Source: Vreelandella massiliensis (GTDB lineage: Bacteria > Pseudomonadota > Gammaproteobacteria > Pseudomonadales > Halomonadaceae). From it: a stretch of 64,000 nt of DNA. Both the position numbers and the translations under genes were made by a program. Location of the stretch: NCBI RefSeq assembly GCF_900155385.1, contig NZ_LT699745.1, positions 1,316,946 through 1,380,945 of the forward strand, written 5' to 3'. Positions 31,382 through 40,458 of the stretch are shown here, in pieces. A model generated the notes under the pieces. It ran no database searches. It was given only the letters and a program-made list of their open reading frames with translations, and was not told where the DNA came from. Positions within the stretch are counted from its first letter, which is position 1; every line of letters starts with the position of its first letter.

Positions 31382-33053
31382 CCGCACCTCCTTCCCCTAA
31401 CAGAAGCTTGCCCTGGGTAAGATGCCAGTGGCGGTCGGCCAGGGCCTGAACCGCCGGGTGGTGAGTGGCAATGACGAGCGTGCGGCCTGCGTACTTGAGC
31501 GCTTCAAGCCCCTGCATGACGGCGCGCTCGGTGTGCTCGTCCAGGCTAGCGGTGGGCTCGTCGAGCAGCACCAGGGGGGCCTCGGAGAGAAACACCCGCG
31601 CCAGCGCCAGCCGCTGCGCCTGACCGCCAGAGAGCCCCACGCCGCGCTCGCTGATGAGCGTCTCGATGCCGTGGGGTAGGCGGCTGACCAGTTCGCTAAG
31701 ACCTGCCTGTGAAAGCGCCTGATAAAGCGCCGAATCGCTTGCTTTTGGCGCGGCGAGGCGCAGGTTTTCCGCCAGGGTGCCCTGGATCAGCAGCGGGCGC
31801 TGGTCCATCCAGGCAAAGTGCAGCCCGCCTGCTACCCGGCGCTCGCCGTCGCCGGGGTCGACAAAGCCGGCAAGCAGCTGCAAAAGGGTCGATTTACCGC
31901 TGCCGGAGGCGCCGGTGAGCACCACGGTCTCGCCGCGCGCAAGGGCAAGCGTAAGAGGCCCCAGCACCACGCCGCGCTCGGGGTGAGAAACGCAGGCATC
32001 TTCCATCTCCATCAGCGTGTCGGGCGCTCGTGGCGTGGGTGGGAGCGTGTGCCCTGTGCGCGTGGCCGGTGGAGACGTAGCGAGCAGCTGGGTTAGGCTA
32101 TCCGCCGCTCCGAGGGCGGCGGCGCGGTCGTGGTAGTGCTGGGCAAGGCTTCTTAACGGCTGAAAAAACTCCGGGGCCAACAGCAGAATCAACAAGCCGC
32201 TAAACAGCGTGAGTTCATCGGAAGGGCCGTAATCGATGTAGCCCAGAAGGCCGAAGCCGATGTAGATCGCCACCACGGCAATGGCCACCGACGCGAAAAA
32301 CTCCAGCACCGCCGAGGAGAGAAACGCCAGACGCAGGGTGCGCATGCTGCGGGTGCGATACCCTTCCGAGGCCGCCCAAACGCTTCGGCGAGCCTGCTCG
32401 GTCTGGCCAAAGAGCTGCAGGGTGGTGAGACTTCTCACCCGGTCGATAAAATGCCCCGAAAGACGCGCCACGGCGGCGAACTGATCGCGATTCAAGCGCT
32501 CGGCGCCTATGCCCACTAGGGCCATAAAAAGCGGAATCAGCGGCGCGGCAACGGCAAGAAACAGCGCCGCCAGCCAATCTTGGCTGACGGTGATGATCAA
32601 CACCCCGAGCGGCAATAGCATCGCCAGCCAGCGCTGTACGCGAAAGCGGGCAAAGTACCCGTCCAGCGCTTCTACCTGCTCTACCAGTTGATACGACAGC
32701 GACGCCGAGTGATAGCCGGCAAGACGAATGGGCCCGAGGGCGATGAGGTGATCCAAAAGCCGCTTTCGCAGCCGCTGGCGGATGGCGAGTGAGGCCTGCT
32801 GGCTCAGCGTCTCTTGGGTGTAAGTGAGCAGCCCGCGTAGCGGCAGCATCATAAGCCATAGCACAAAGAGCAAACTGAGCTCGCTTAGCGGCTGCGCATT
32901 CACTACAAGGGCGGTGACGCACCAGGCAAAAAGCCCCATTTGCCCCCACGTCAGCGCACCGGCGAGTACGCCGCTTGCCACCGCGAGACCAAAGCGGCCG
33001 CGCTCGGCGCCGGCGAGCTGGTCGAGTAGTTGCTTGGCACTGGATGTCGCCAT
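31368..33053 (-). CDS. cydD: Thiol reductant ABC exporter subunit CydD
   Basis: This is the partner half-transporter of CydC. The 561-aa protein has six membrane helices, Walker [13 protein letters not shown], signature LSGGQAQRLALARV and Walker B LVLLDEPTASLD. The start is ATG 33053 because AAGGAG is five bases upstream; the GTG at 33059 abuts that site. It is the first gene of the cydDC operon, adjacent to but separate from cydAB. Confidence 0.95.
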   Translation of the reverse strand: MATSSAKQLLDQLAGAERGRFGLAVASGVLAGALTWGQMGLFAWCVTALVVNAQPLSELSLLFVLWLMMLPLRGLLTYTQETLSQQASLAIRQRLRKRLLDHLIALGPIRLAGYHSASLSYQLVEQVEALDGYFARFRVQRWLAMLLPLGVLIITVSQDWLAALFLAVAAPLIPLFMALVGIGAERLNRDQFAAVARLSGHFIDRVRSLTTLQLFGQTEQARRSVWAASEGYRTRSMRTLRLAFLSSAVLEFFASVAIAVVAIYIGFGLLGYIDYGPSDELTLFSGLLILLLAPEFFQPLRSLAQHYHDRAAALGAADSLTQLLATSPPATRTGHTLPPTPRAPDTLMEMEDACVSHPERGVVLGPLTLALARGETVVLTGASGSGKSTLLQLLAGFVDPGDGERRVAGGLHFAWMDQRPLLIQGTLAENLRLAAPKASDSALYQALSQAGLSELVSRLPHGIETLISERGVGLSGGQAQRLALARVFLSEAPLVLLDEPTASLDEHTERAVMQGLEALKYAGRTLVIATHHPAVQALADRHWHLTQGKLLLGEGGADVPR

Positions 33054-33186
33054 GGCCACTCCTTAAACGTAAGCCTCTAAGACGTGCACCCGATAACTTG
33101 ATTGAAACCGTCAAGTACTGCTCGCTAGCCTACGGTGAACGGCACGCATTACCAAGACGTGTGCGGCAAAGCGTCTCGACAGCGGC

Positions 33187-33930
33187 TTAATGAATGGCGT
33201 ATTGAAAGGCGTACATGGCAAAAAATGCCAGCACCACCGTGGTCGCCACGGCATTGGGCGAGGCGTCCTTGAGGGCATCGGGGAGCAGTTCGGCGAAGAC
33301 CATCCACATCATGGCGCCGGCGGCAAGCCCAAAGCCGATCGGCAAGAACGGCGCGAACCAGGTGACGAACAGAAACGCCGGCACCGCCATTAATGGCTGC
33401 GGCAGACTGGTGAAAATACTCCACCCCCCGGCTTTCAGTACCGACATGCCCCGCGGAATCAGTACCAAACTGATGGCCAACCCCTCGGGGATATTATGGA
33501 TCGCAATCGCCGCGCTAATGAACACGCCGAGCGACTCACCGCCGCCGTAAGAGACCCCCACGCCGACCCCTTCCGCGAAGGAGTGAATGGTCATAATGCC
33601 TAAGATGAGCAGCGCTTTGCGCGCGCTGGCACCGCTTAATTCGCTTACGTCAGGGGCCCCACGGCGCTCAATCAGCCAGTCGGAGGCCACAATCAGTAAA
33701 AGCCCCAGCGCCATACCCAATAACGTCAGCCAGGGTGCATCGCCGCTTCCTTCGCTCACCAGGCTGTGGCTGGCGGCCAGCATTAGCCCTGCGGCCAGCG
33801 CATTGAAAAGACTTAGCCAGCGAGGACTGAACTGCTTCACGAACAGAAACGGCAGCGCGCCTAGCCCAGTCGCGAGGGCGGTAATCATCGCGGCGACGAA
33901 CACGACCCAGAGGGTAACCTCGACGGTCAT
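33187..33930 (-). CDS. ZIP-family divalent metal transporter
   Basis: The 247-aa inner membrane protein has about eight helices and both conserved metal-site helices: IHSFAEGVGVGV (helix IV) and IHNIPEGLAISL (helix V). It resembles the GufA-type prokaryotic ZIP group, which moves zinc or other divalent metals inward. It is alone on its strand, with a 123-nt gap after cydD. The substrate cannot be told from sequence. Confidence 0.92.
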   Translation of the reverse strand: MTVEVTLWVVFVAAMITALATGLGALPFLFVKQFSPRWLSLFNALAAGLMLAASHSLVSEGSGDAPWLTLLGMALGLLLIVASDWLIERRGAPDVSELSGASARKALLILGIMTIHSFAEGVGVGVSYGGGESLGVFISAAIAIHNIPEGLAISLVLIPRGMSVLKAGGWSIFTSLPQPLMAVPAFLFVTWFAPFLPIGFGLAAGAMMWMVFAELLPDALKDASPNAVATTVVLAFFAMYAFQYAIH

Positions 33931-34108
33931 AAACGGCTCCTTATGCGGTGTTCCTGGCTATCCGAGTGGGTGGGCTGACAGACATCATCGCGGTCAACAT
34001 AACATTTTTATTCTTTTTTTGAATTAATTTATTCCGTTTGGCGTTTTTATATTTGAACTGCTACGTTAGAAGCATAAGACAGTGACACCATCAAAGGAGG
34101 CTTTATTT

Positions 34109-34486
34109 ATGAAAGAGGTTCGCAAGACCACGCTCCCTATCGTGCAAATGGCCAAAGAGAACGAAGAGTTCCGCCAAGTGATCTGGACGGGGGATAACAC
34201 CCAGCTCGTGCTCATGGCGGTTCACGCCGGCGGCGAGATCGGCGGTGAAGTACACCAAGGCCACGATCAGCTGCTCTACTTTGTGGAAGGTGAAGGCGAA
34301 GCCACCATCGGCGATACCACGGTGCCGGTCCAGGCGGGGGAAGTGAGCATTGTGCCCTCTGGCGTTTACCACAACTTCCGCAACACGGGTAACGTGATGC
34401 TCAAGCTCTATACCACCTATTGCCCGCCGGAGCACGCGCCGGGCACCGAACACGAAACCAAGGACCAAGCCGACGCTTACGAATAA
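34109..34486 (+). CDS. Cupin-domain protein
   Basis: The 125-aa protein is a single small beta-barrel cupin with motif 1 GEIGGEVHQGHDQLLYFVEG (His, His, Glu ligands) and motif 2 PSGVYHNFRNTG. It may be a metal-binding sugar isomerase-like or stress protein; the substrate is unknown. The start is ATG 34109, with AAAGGAGG eight bases upstream. A strongly AT-rich promoter region (33990-34090) precedes it. Confidence 0.85.
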   Translation: MKEVRKTTLPIVQMAKENEEFRQVIWTGDNTQLVLMAVHAGGEIGGEVHQGHDQLLYFVEGEGEATIGDTTVPVQAGEVSIVPSGVYHNFRNTGNVMLKLYTTYCPPEHAPGTEHETKDQADAYE

Positions 34487-34494
34487 AGCAGCGC

Positions 34495-36261
34495 CTAATG
34501 CGGTTGGTCACAGGCGCCGACGATAGGCGGCGCCTCGATCACTTGGTTGCGGCCTGCGTGTTTCGCGCGATAAAGCGCCTCGTCAAGGCGCTTCATGCAA
34601 CTATGCGTGCAATCGGTGGACTGCAGGGTGGTGACACCGAGGCTTGCGGTAATCGTCCCCACCACGCTAAAGCCGTGCGCGGCGATCAGCTGGCGTAGCC
34701 GTTCGGCGAGGTAGTGCGCCTCGCTCAAACCGGTATCGGGCAGCAGTAGCACGAACTCTTCACCGCCCCAGCGGGCGAGCAGATCAGGCACCCGCAGGCT
34801 CGATTGGATCAAGTTCGTCAACTCTACCAGCACTTTGTCGCCGACCGCGTGGCCGTGGGTGTCGTTCACCGGCTTGAAGTGATCGATATCGAGCAGGATC
34901 AACGCAGTGGAAATACCACTCCGGCGGCGCCGCGCGAGGGCTTTGGCCAGCTCCTCATCGAAGCGCTTGCGATTAAACGCGCCGGTGAGGTGGTCGGTGA
35001 TGGCGTTGCGCTCAAGCTCCGCTTCCAGGCGCTTCTGCTGGGAAATGTCGCGGATCATGGTCGAGGTCTGATCGACGTTACCGTCCTCATCGTAGTGAAC
35101 GATAAGCACCTGCGAGACTGGCACTTCGTCGCCGTCAGGGTTAAGAAGCGCGGTCTCTCCCTGCCAAATGCCGTCGCGTAGGGCAGCGGGCATGGCTTCT
35201 TGCTCGATGCGCTGTGCGGCCCACTCGGGGTGAAACAGGCGTATCGTTTCGGCGATACTGCGGGTCGCTTGGGGGAGCGCGTAACGCCGCCAGCCTTGCT
35301 CGGGATCCCAGTCATCGTTGACACTGGTGGCGGGGAGGCCGTGGAAGCGGCGCCCGGCGCTGTTCATGTAGAGCATGGTGCCATCGGGGCCGTGCATGGT
35401 GATCAAATCAGAAGTGCTATCGAGAATCGCCACCAGGCGGCGCAAGTTGTGCTCAAGGGCTTTCTGCTCGGTGATGTCCTGCACGGTGCCGATCATGCGT
35501 CGTGCCATACCGGTAGCATTGAACTCTATCTGCCCACGCTCGTGGACCGTGCGCACGCTGCCATCAGGGTGTACCACGCGATGGATGATATCGTAAGGCG
35601 CGCCGTGCAGTGCGGCATCAAACGCTGCTTGAACGCGCTCGCGATCATCGGGGTGAACGGACTGCATGAAAATGGCGTGGGTAATGGTTTCGCCTAGGGG
35701 GCGCCCGAACATCTGATAGATCTGCTCACACCAGTGGATTTCGCCGCGCTCGAAGTCGGAAACCCAGTTACCTAAGCGGGCAATGCGCTGCGCTTCAAGC
35801 AGGTCTTGTTTGCGCTGCAGCAGTGCCTGCCGCTGTGCTTTCTGCGCGCTGATATCGCGCACCGTGGCCTGCAGTACCGTGCCTTCGGGCAAGTCAAGGC
35901 GGTAGAGCATCACCTCGGCGGGGAATTCGCGCCCGGCAAGATCGCGCATCTGCCATTCGAAGAAGGCCTGGCCGGTGTTAAATGCCTGCTTAATATAGGT
36001 ATCGCTTTCGCTAGCGCTGCGCTGGCCGTTGGGCTGCGTAGGTGGTGAAAGCCTGATGATATCGAGTGTGGCGAGTTGCTCGCGGTCTTGAATGCAAAAG
36101 AGCGCAAGAGCGGCAGGGTTGCAGTCAGAAATGCGTCCATGCTGAAAGAACAAGATGGCTTCGCGCGACTGGGTAAACGCGGCCCGATAGCGGCGCAAGA
36201 GGGCAATGTCCGCGCTATCGTCGGTGCTGGGCGCAGCATAGATCGGTTCTTGGTTTGCCAT
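34495..36261 (-). CDS. Diguanylate cyclase with multiple PAS domains
   Basis: The 588-aa protein has no membrane segment, three PAS-like domains (about residues 20-135, 140-260 and 265-415) and a C-terminal GGDEF domain with active-site RWGGEEFVLLLPDTG (about residue 500). It should make c-di-GMP in response to an internal signal. The start is set at ATG 36261 (MANQEPIY), with AGGGACC upstream; longer readings have no ribosome site. It is convergent with the cupin gene with 8 nt between. The 248 nt upstream hold promoters and two TGACTCA direct repeats. Confidence 0.9.
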   Translation of the reverse strand: MANQEPIYAAPSTDDSADIALLRRYRAAFTQSREAILFFQHGRISDCNPAALALFCIQDREQLATLDIIRLSPPTQPNGQRSASESDTYIKQAFNTGQAFFEWQMRDLAGREFPAEVMLYRLDLPEGTVLQATVRDISAQKAQRQALLQRKQDLLEAQRIARLGNWVSDFERGEIHWCEQIYQMFGRPLGETITHAIFMQSVHPDDRERVQAAFDAALHGAPYDIIHRVVHPDGSVRTVHERGQIEFNATGMARRMIGTVQDITEQKALEHNLRRLVAILDSTSDLITMHGPDGTMLYMNSAGRRFHGLPATSVNDDWDPEQGWRRYALPQATRSIAETIRLFHPEWAAQRIEQEAMPAALRDGIWQGETALLNPDGDEVPVSQVLIVHYDEDGNVDQTSTMIRDISQQKRLEAELERNAITDHLTGAFNRKRFDEELAKALARRRRSGISTALILLDIDHFKPVNDTHGHAVGDKVLVELTNLIQSSLRVPDLLARWGGEEFVLLLPDTGLSEAHYLAERLRQLIAAHGFSVVGTITASLGVTTLQSTDCTHSCMKRLDEALYRAKHAGRNQVIEAPPIVGACDQPH

Positions 36262-36509
36262 CTCGGGTCCCTGTCGAGGCATCAAAACGCATGTTTCTTT
36301 TTGTTGATACGAACTGCGGGTACGTGGTGTTCTGCACGCCATCCTGGCATTGCCTGTTGAGCCGCTGGCGTATGTTCCCAACGCGTTACACTGTTAAGGT
36401 ATGGGCAGTTCAATTGACTCAGTCAGTGAGTGTGACTCAAGGTGGCTTCGGCACGCAATAGCCTTGGCTCGTCCCCGTAATGCCCGCCAACAGATAGAGT
36501 ACCCGTGGC

Positions 36510-37055
36510 ATGTTAAGTGAAATGAGCGCCAATGCGCTAGCAGGGCAGTTTTTTGGTCTGGTTGCCTTGGCCATCTGCCTAATAGCGTTTGCGAGCAAAA
36601 ACGACGATCGCCTTTTGGTGCTACTGATTTCCGCCAATGTCGCCTTTGCGCTGCAGTTTGTGTTTTTTGCCAGTTGGACGGCCGCCGCGTTGACGCTACT
36701 GGTCATCGTGCGGATTCTCCTCGCGCGGCGCTATATGGGCCGCAAAACCGTGATGGTGGGGGTGCTAGCGGCCAATCTCGTTGCGGCCGCGCTGACCTGG
36801 CAAAGCGTGGTGGATATGCTGCCGCTTACGGCGGCCATCCTTGGCACGCTGGGTATGTTTATGCTGCGCGGCATTGCCATGCGAGTGGTGCTGGGCCTGG
36901 CGGCACTGTGCTGGATGCTTAATAACCTTCTCATTGGCTCGGTGGGTGGCACCTTGGCGGAAGGGCTGATTGTGGTGACCAATATGGTCACCATCGTGCT
37001 CATGCTCCGCGCCAAGCGCCGCTACTCCGAGGCGTTTGAAGAGGGCGTCTCTTAG
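36510..37055 (+). CDS. YgjV-type inner membrane protein
   Basis: The 181-aa protein has five or six hydrophobic helices and resembles E. coli YgjV (Imp-YgjV family), with GLVALAICLIAFASKNDDRL and ARRYMGRK segments. Function is unknown in the family. The start ATG lacks a strong ribosome site; another ATG is at codon 5. It overlaps the convergent dadA stop by 4 nt. Confidence 0.8.
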   Translation: MLSEMSANALAGQFFGLVALAICLIAFASKNDDRLLVLLISANVAFALQFVFFASWTAAALTLLVIVRILLARRYMGRKTVMVGVLAANLVAAALTWQSVVDMLPLTAAILGTLGMFMLRGIAMRVVLGLAALCWMLNNLLIGSVGGTLAEGLIVVTNMVTIVLMLRAKRRYSEAFEEGVS

Positions 37056-38311
37056 CGGGCGAGGGCGGCGCTCTTTTGCGGCGCGTTGCTCTCCACCGCA
37101 TCGGCGAGCAGCTCAGCGGTAATCGCCGATAGCGTCCAGCCAAGGTGGCCGTGACCGGTGTTGTAGAACACGGTCGGCAGCTTGCCGCTCCCTACCCGGG
37201 GCATCATGTTCGGCAGCATCGGACGCAGACCCGCCCACGGCACCACGCGGCGGGTGCTGACATTGGGGAAGCACTCCTCCACCCAGCGGATCAGCGGGCG
37301 AATGCGGTCATCGCGAATATCACGGTTGATGCCGTTGAACTCCGCGGTGCCCGCCACACGGAAGCGGTCGTGACCGAGACGGCTGGTGACGAGTTTGGTT
37401 TCGTCATCGAGCAGGCTCACCGTCGGCGCGCCCTCTTGCGAGGTGGCGTCATCCAGCCCGACGGTGATCGAGTAGCCTTTGACGGGGTAGATATTGACCC
37501 GGTCGCCCAGCTTGGCTGCCAGCGCACGGCTGCCAATCCCCGCGCACACCACCACGCCATCAAAGGTTTGGCGCACCGGCACGCCATCGGCTTCGGCGGT
37601 GACCCAGGCGCCGCTCTCATCAGCGCCCACATCCTGCACGCTGTGGCCATAGTTGAGGGTGGCGCCGCGACGCTCGGCGGCCTGGGCGAGACCGTGGGTG
37701 AACTTATGAATATCGCCGGTGGCGTCGCTTTCGGTGTAAAAGCCGCCGTAGTAGTTGCCGGCGAGCGTGGGTTCGATGGCGCGCATCTCCTCCGGCGTGA
37801 CCGCGCGGCGCTCAAGCCCGCCTTTCGCCAATAGCTCGGAAACACGCGCGGCGTGATCGAAACCGGCTTTATCGCGATAAATATGCAGGATGCCTTTGCG
37901 CTTCAAATCGAAGTCGATGGCTTCGTCCTCGGCCCACTGAAACAGGTGTTCGCGCGCAGCGATGGCCAGCCGTGCCGTTTCACTGGTGTTGTCGGCGTAC
38001 TGCGGAATCGCGCGGATGAATTCGGCGAACCAGCTTAGTTTGTGCCAGGAAGGGCGCGGATTGACCAACAGCGGAGCGTCGCGGCGCAGCATCCAGCGCA
38101 TTCCCTTGCTCACCGTGGGCCAGTGATTCCACCCCTCGGCATTGGAGGCGGAGAGCTGCCCGCCATTGGCGAAGGAGGTCTCCATGGCGGCGTAGCGGTT
38201 TTTTTCAAACACGGTGACATCGAAGCCGCGCTTGAGCAGGCTATAAGCGGTGGTAATGCCGGTAATGCCGCCGCCGATAACGGCGATATGGCGGGGGGAA
38301 GCAGCAAGCAT
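37052..38311 (-). CDS. dadA: FAD-dependent D-amino acid dehydrogenase (DadA type)
   Basis: This enzyme oxidatively deaminates D-amino acids, or possibly glycine, passing electrons to quinone. The 419-aa protein has the FAD fold HIAVIGGGITGITTAYSL at the N-terminus, the family block ANGGQLSASNAEGW and the C-terminal HGHLGWTLS. GGAGAG lies 6 nt upstream of the start. It is preceded by a tandem glycine riboswitch on the same strand, so it should respond to glycine; a role as glycine oxidase or in D-alanine use is possible. Confidence 0.92.
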   Translation of the reverse strand: MLAASPRHIAVIGGGITGITTAYSLLKRGFDVTVFEKNRYAAMETSFANGGQLSASNAEGWNHWPTVSKGMRWMLRRDAPLLVNPRPSWHKLSWFAEFIRAIPQYADNTSETARLAIAAREHLFQWAEDEAIDFDLKRKGILHIYRDKAGFDHAARVSELLAKGGLERRAVTPEEMRAIEPTLAGNYYGGFYTESDATGDIHKFTHGLAQAAERRGATLNYGHSVQDVGADESGAWVTAEADGVPVRQTFDGVVVCAGIGSRALAAKLGDRVNIYPVKGYSITVGLDDATSQEGAPTVSLLDDETKLVTSRLGHDRFRVAGTAEFNGINRDIRDDRIRPLIRWVEECFPNVSTRRVVPWAGLRPMLPNMMPRVGSGKLPTVFYNTGHGHLGWTLSAITAELLADAVESNAPQKSAALAR

Positions 38312-38344
38312 GGTGTCTCTCCGAAATTTAGGCGTCAGGGAAAT

Positions 38345-38378
38345 ACACGTTGGATTAACGCGGGCTAAGTCAACGTGT
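38345..38378 (-). promoter_or_regulatory. Hairpin in the glycine riboswitch expression platform
   Basis: Inverted repeat ACACGTTG / CAACGTGT with an 18-nt loop lies between the second aptamer and dadA. It may form a switch with the aptamer end. Confidence 0.5.
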
Positions 38379-38389
38379 GCCCCTTCCGT

Positions 38390-38580
38390 CTATAACCTGA
38401 GAGATTCACAAGCGGCGGGCTTGCTTGCTCCTTCGGTGGGCTGAATGACGCAGATATCAGCCACTCTTCGGAAAGTGTTCGCGCAAACGGTCCGGGGGCC
38501 TGAGAGTTTCCGGGGCGGTTGCTCCTTCGGCGCTGCCACGGTAGGGATCCATGAGGATCCAGGGCAGTCTCTCCCGCAAG
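38390..38580 (-). ncRNA. Tandem glycine riboswitch upstream of dadA
   Basis: On the minus strand two aptamers follow each other. Aptamer 1 (about 38578-38495) has GGGAGAGACTGCC, GCCGAAGGAGCAA and ACTCTCAGG. Aptamer 2 (about 38477-38393) has CCGAAGAGTGG, ACCGAAGGAGCAAGC and TCTCTCAGG. Both CCGAAGG-AGCAA cores and both CUCUCAGG ends match the glycine riboswitch. The linker between them is about 18 nt. The downstream gene is dadA. Confidence 0.94.
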
Positions 38581-38651
38581 CGCGTAAATCATGCTAGCGT
38601 GAATTAATACCGCGTAACGTAAAGATAGTTCAATTCATCAAAGGTCTAGTG

Positions 38652-38945
38652 ATGCAGGCAAACGGCTTTTTTCAGGGAATCGGCGAAGCCGTTGGCGAGG
38701 CGATTCAGGCGCTGGTGGCGTTTCTGCTCGCGCTATTTACCCAGTTCTTCGACGCCTTTGAAGCGTTTATCGACGGCTTAGCACGCGCGCTGGGTATCAG
38801 CCCTTCGTTTTTCAGCATCTTGGTGCTGGTGATAGGTCTGTGGCTGTTGTGGGGCGCACTGCGCGCTTTTCTGCGCGGGGCGTTTATCAGCGGCATTGTG
38901 CGCACCCTCTTAGGGCTTTTGGTGCTCGGCTGGTTGTTGATGTAG
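38652..38945 (+). CDS. Small membrane protein, unknown function
   Basis: The 97-aa product has two hydrophobic stretches (about residues 18-40 and 58-95) and a basic turn, suggesting a two- or three-helix membrane protein. No family was recognised. AAAGG is seven bases upstream of the ATG. Its last 36 nt overlap the convergent chaC gene. It could be a small regulator of a membrane complex; nothing else is known. Confidence 0.6.
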   Translation: MQANGFFQGIGEAVGEAIQALVAFLLALFTQFFDAFEAFIDGLARALGISPSFFSILVLVIGLWLLWGALRAFLRGAFISGIVRTLLGLLVLGWLLM

Positions 38946-39515
38946 CGGCCGGGGCGATGAGTTCGCTCGCAGACGGTCGGCGAGGGCAAAGGTGTGCGGG
39001 TCGTCGATATCGAGCTCACGCAGGGCGCAAGCGAGATTGAGCAGGTACTCGCGGTTGGCGCCGCTGGGGCCGTGGGCGCGATCAATATGAGCGGCGATGG
39101 CGTCAAGCGGAGCGTCGCCCAGGTAGGCGGGATTCTCCTCGGTGGCGAGATAAACGAGCCCCTTGGCGTGGGTGCCGTCGTCAAAGGTCAACGTGGTGAG
39201 TTCGCGCAGATAGCCGTTTTTCTCGCGGATATCCAACGGCTTGAGCGTCTCTCCCGTGATACGGTAGGCCATGCCGTGACACACCGCCTCTGGCGAGGCA
39301 ATTAACGTCACTACGCGACCGGGGGCTTCGGGGGTGCCGCGATGGTCGTGCGACCCCTGCCAAAAGCGCCGCTCCCAGCCGCGGATAAAGGCGCGGCGAC
39401 GCTCAAGAAACGCAAAATCCGCTTTCCAGATCAGCGAGCCGTAGCCAAATAGCCAAACGGATTCATCGTCGCCCACGCGCTGGCGCTGTTGGTTAAGCGT
39501 GCGGGTATCGAGCAT
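38910..39515 (-). CDS. chaC: ChaC-type gamma-glutamylcyclotransferase
   Basis: ChaC cleaves glutathione to 5-oxoproline and Cys-Gly. The 201-aa protein has the defining loop FGYGSLIW (about residue 23), ERRFWQGSHDHRGTPEAPGR and the REKNGYLRE segment with the likely catalytic glutamate. The start is ATG 39515, with CAGGAG upstream; a long N-terminal in-frame extension is not real. It is convergent with the small membrane protein gene. Confidence 0.88.
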   Translation of the reverse strand: MLDTRTLNQQRQRVGDDESVWLFGYGSLIWKADFAFLERRRAFIRGWERRFWQGSHDHRGTPEAPGRVVTLIASPEAVCHGMAYRITGETLKPLDIREKNGYLRELTTLTFDDGTHAKGLVYLATEENPAYLGDAPLDAIAAHIDRAHGPSGANREYLLNLACALRELDIDDPHTFALADRLRANSSPRPLHQQPAEHQKP

Positions 39516-39603
39516 GGAACACTCCTGGGGTTTTGGCTTGTGTGTTGAACGAAAAGCGCTGGTATTGATTGTATCAGCAACCGGGTAAAAGGAGCTCAGA
39601 GCG

Positions 39604-40458
39604 ATGCGTGCGATTTTTCTTACCGATAACGGCTCGCTGCGACCGCAAGCCACCTTCAACCTGCGCCGTGTGGCGGGAAGGCTTAGCGAGGTATGCGGCG
39701 AGCCCGTGCGTGCCGCCTCGCTTCTGCACTCCCATAAAATCCCCGCCGAGCAGCTTGATGGTGAGCCGGCTATTACGCTTGGGCCTCTCGCCGAACGCGC
39801 CGCTGAGGCCGGCGCGAGTGACATCATCATCGTGCCGTTTTTCTTCGGCCCCAGCCGAGCGCTGACCGATTACTTGCCAAAGCGGATGGGCGAGTTGCAG
39901 GCCCGCTTTCCGCATGTTGCCGTGCATGTGGCCAAGCCGCTGGTGGATGAGCGCTCGCCGGTGGATCTACGCTTGGCGCATTTACTCGCCGATAACGTGC
40001 GCGAGCGAATGACGCCGGGCGCGCCGCCAAAAGTGGTGCTGGTGGATCACGGTAGCCCGATTCCCGAGGTCACGGCGGTGCGCAACCGCTTGGCGGGGCA
40101 GCTAAGCGTGCTGCTGGCCGAGGAGGCCGCCTGCGTGTGCGCGGCCTCCATGGAGCGGCGCGAGGGCGAGGCTTACCGCTTCAACGAGCCGCTTTTAGCG
40201 CATCTGCTAGCCGAGCCCTCGTTTGATCACGGCGATGTGGTGCTGGCCATGCTGTTTCTCTCCCCGGGGCGTCACGCCGGGGAGGGCGGGGATATCGCCA
40301 CGATTTGCGCGACGGCTGAGCAGTCGCATCCAGGACTTAGCGTGGTGCCCACGCGGCTTGTGGGTGAGCATGACGGGATCACCGCGATCCTCGCCTCACG
40401 CCTTGACGCCGTGAATACAGGCGACGTGCTGCTGACCTTGCCGCCGCTTAGCCGATGA
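39604..40458 (+). CDS. cbiX: CbiX/SirB-type sirohydrochlorin chelatase
   Basis: The 284-aa protein has two CbiX-like halves: an N-terminal half (MRAIFLTDNGSLRPQ) and a second half starting VLVDHGSPIPEVTAVRN, with chelatase-like FFFGPSRALTDYLP. Such proteins insert cobalt, iron or nickel into sirohydrochlorin. A histidine-rich metal tail is absent. It may help make cobalamin, which NrdJ needs, or siroheme. It overlaps the convergent ZipA-like gene by 11 nt. Confidence 0.82.
   Translation: MRAIFLTDNGSLRPQATFNLRRVAGRLSEVCGEPVRAASLLHSHKIPAEQLDGEPAITLGPLAERAAEAGASDIIIVPFFFGPSRALTDYLPKRMGELQARFPHVAVHVAKPLVDERSPVDLRLAHLLADNVRERMTPGAPPKVVLVDHGSPIPEVTAVRNRLAGQLSVLLAEEAACVCAASMERREGEAYRFNEPLLAHLLAEPSFDHGDVVLAMLFLSPGRHAGEGGDIATICATAEQSHPGLSVVPTRLVGEHDGITAILASRLDAVNTGDVLLTLPPLSR

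Noticed and set aside
36414..36439. TGACTCA direct repeats upstream of the diguanylate cyclase and ygjV-type gene
   Set aside because: Short and without promoter context; not enough to call an operator.
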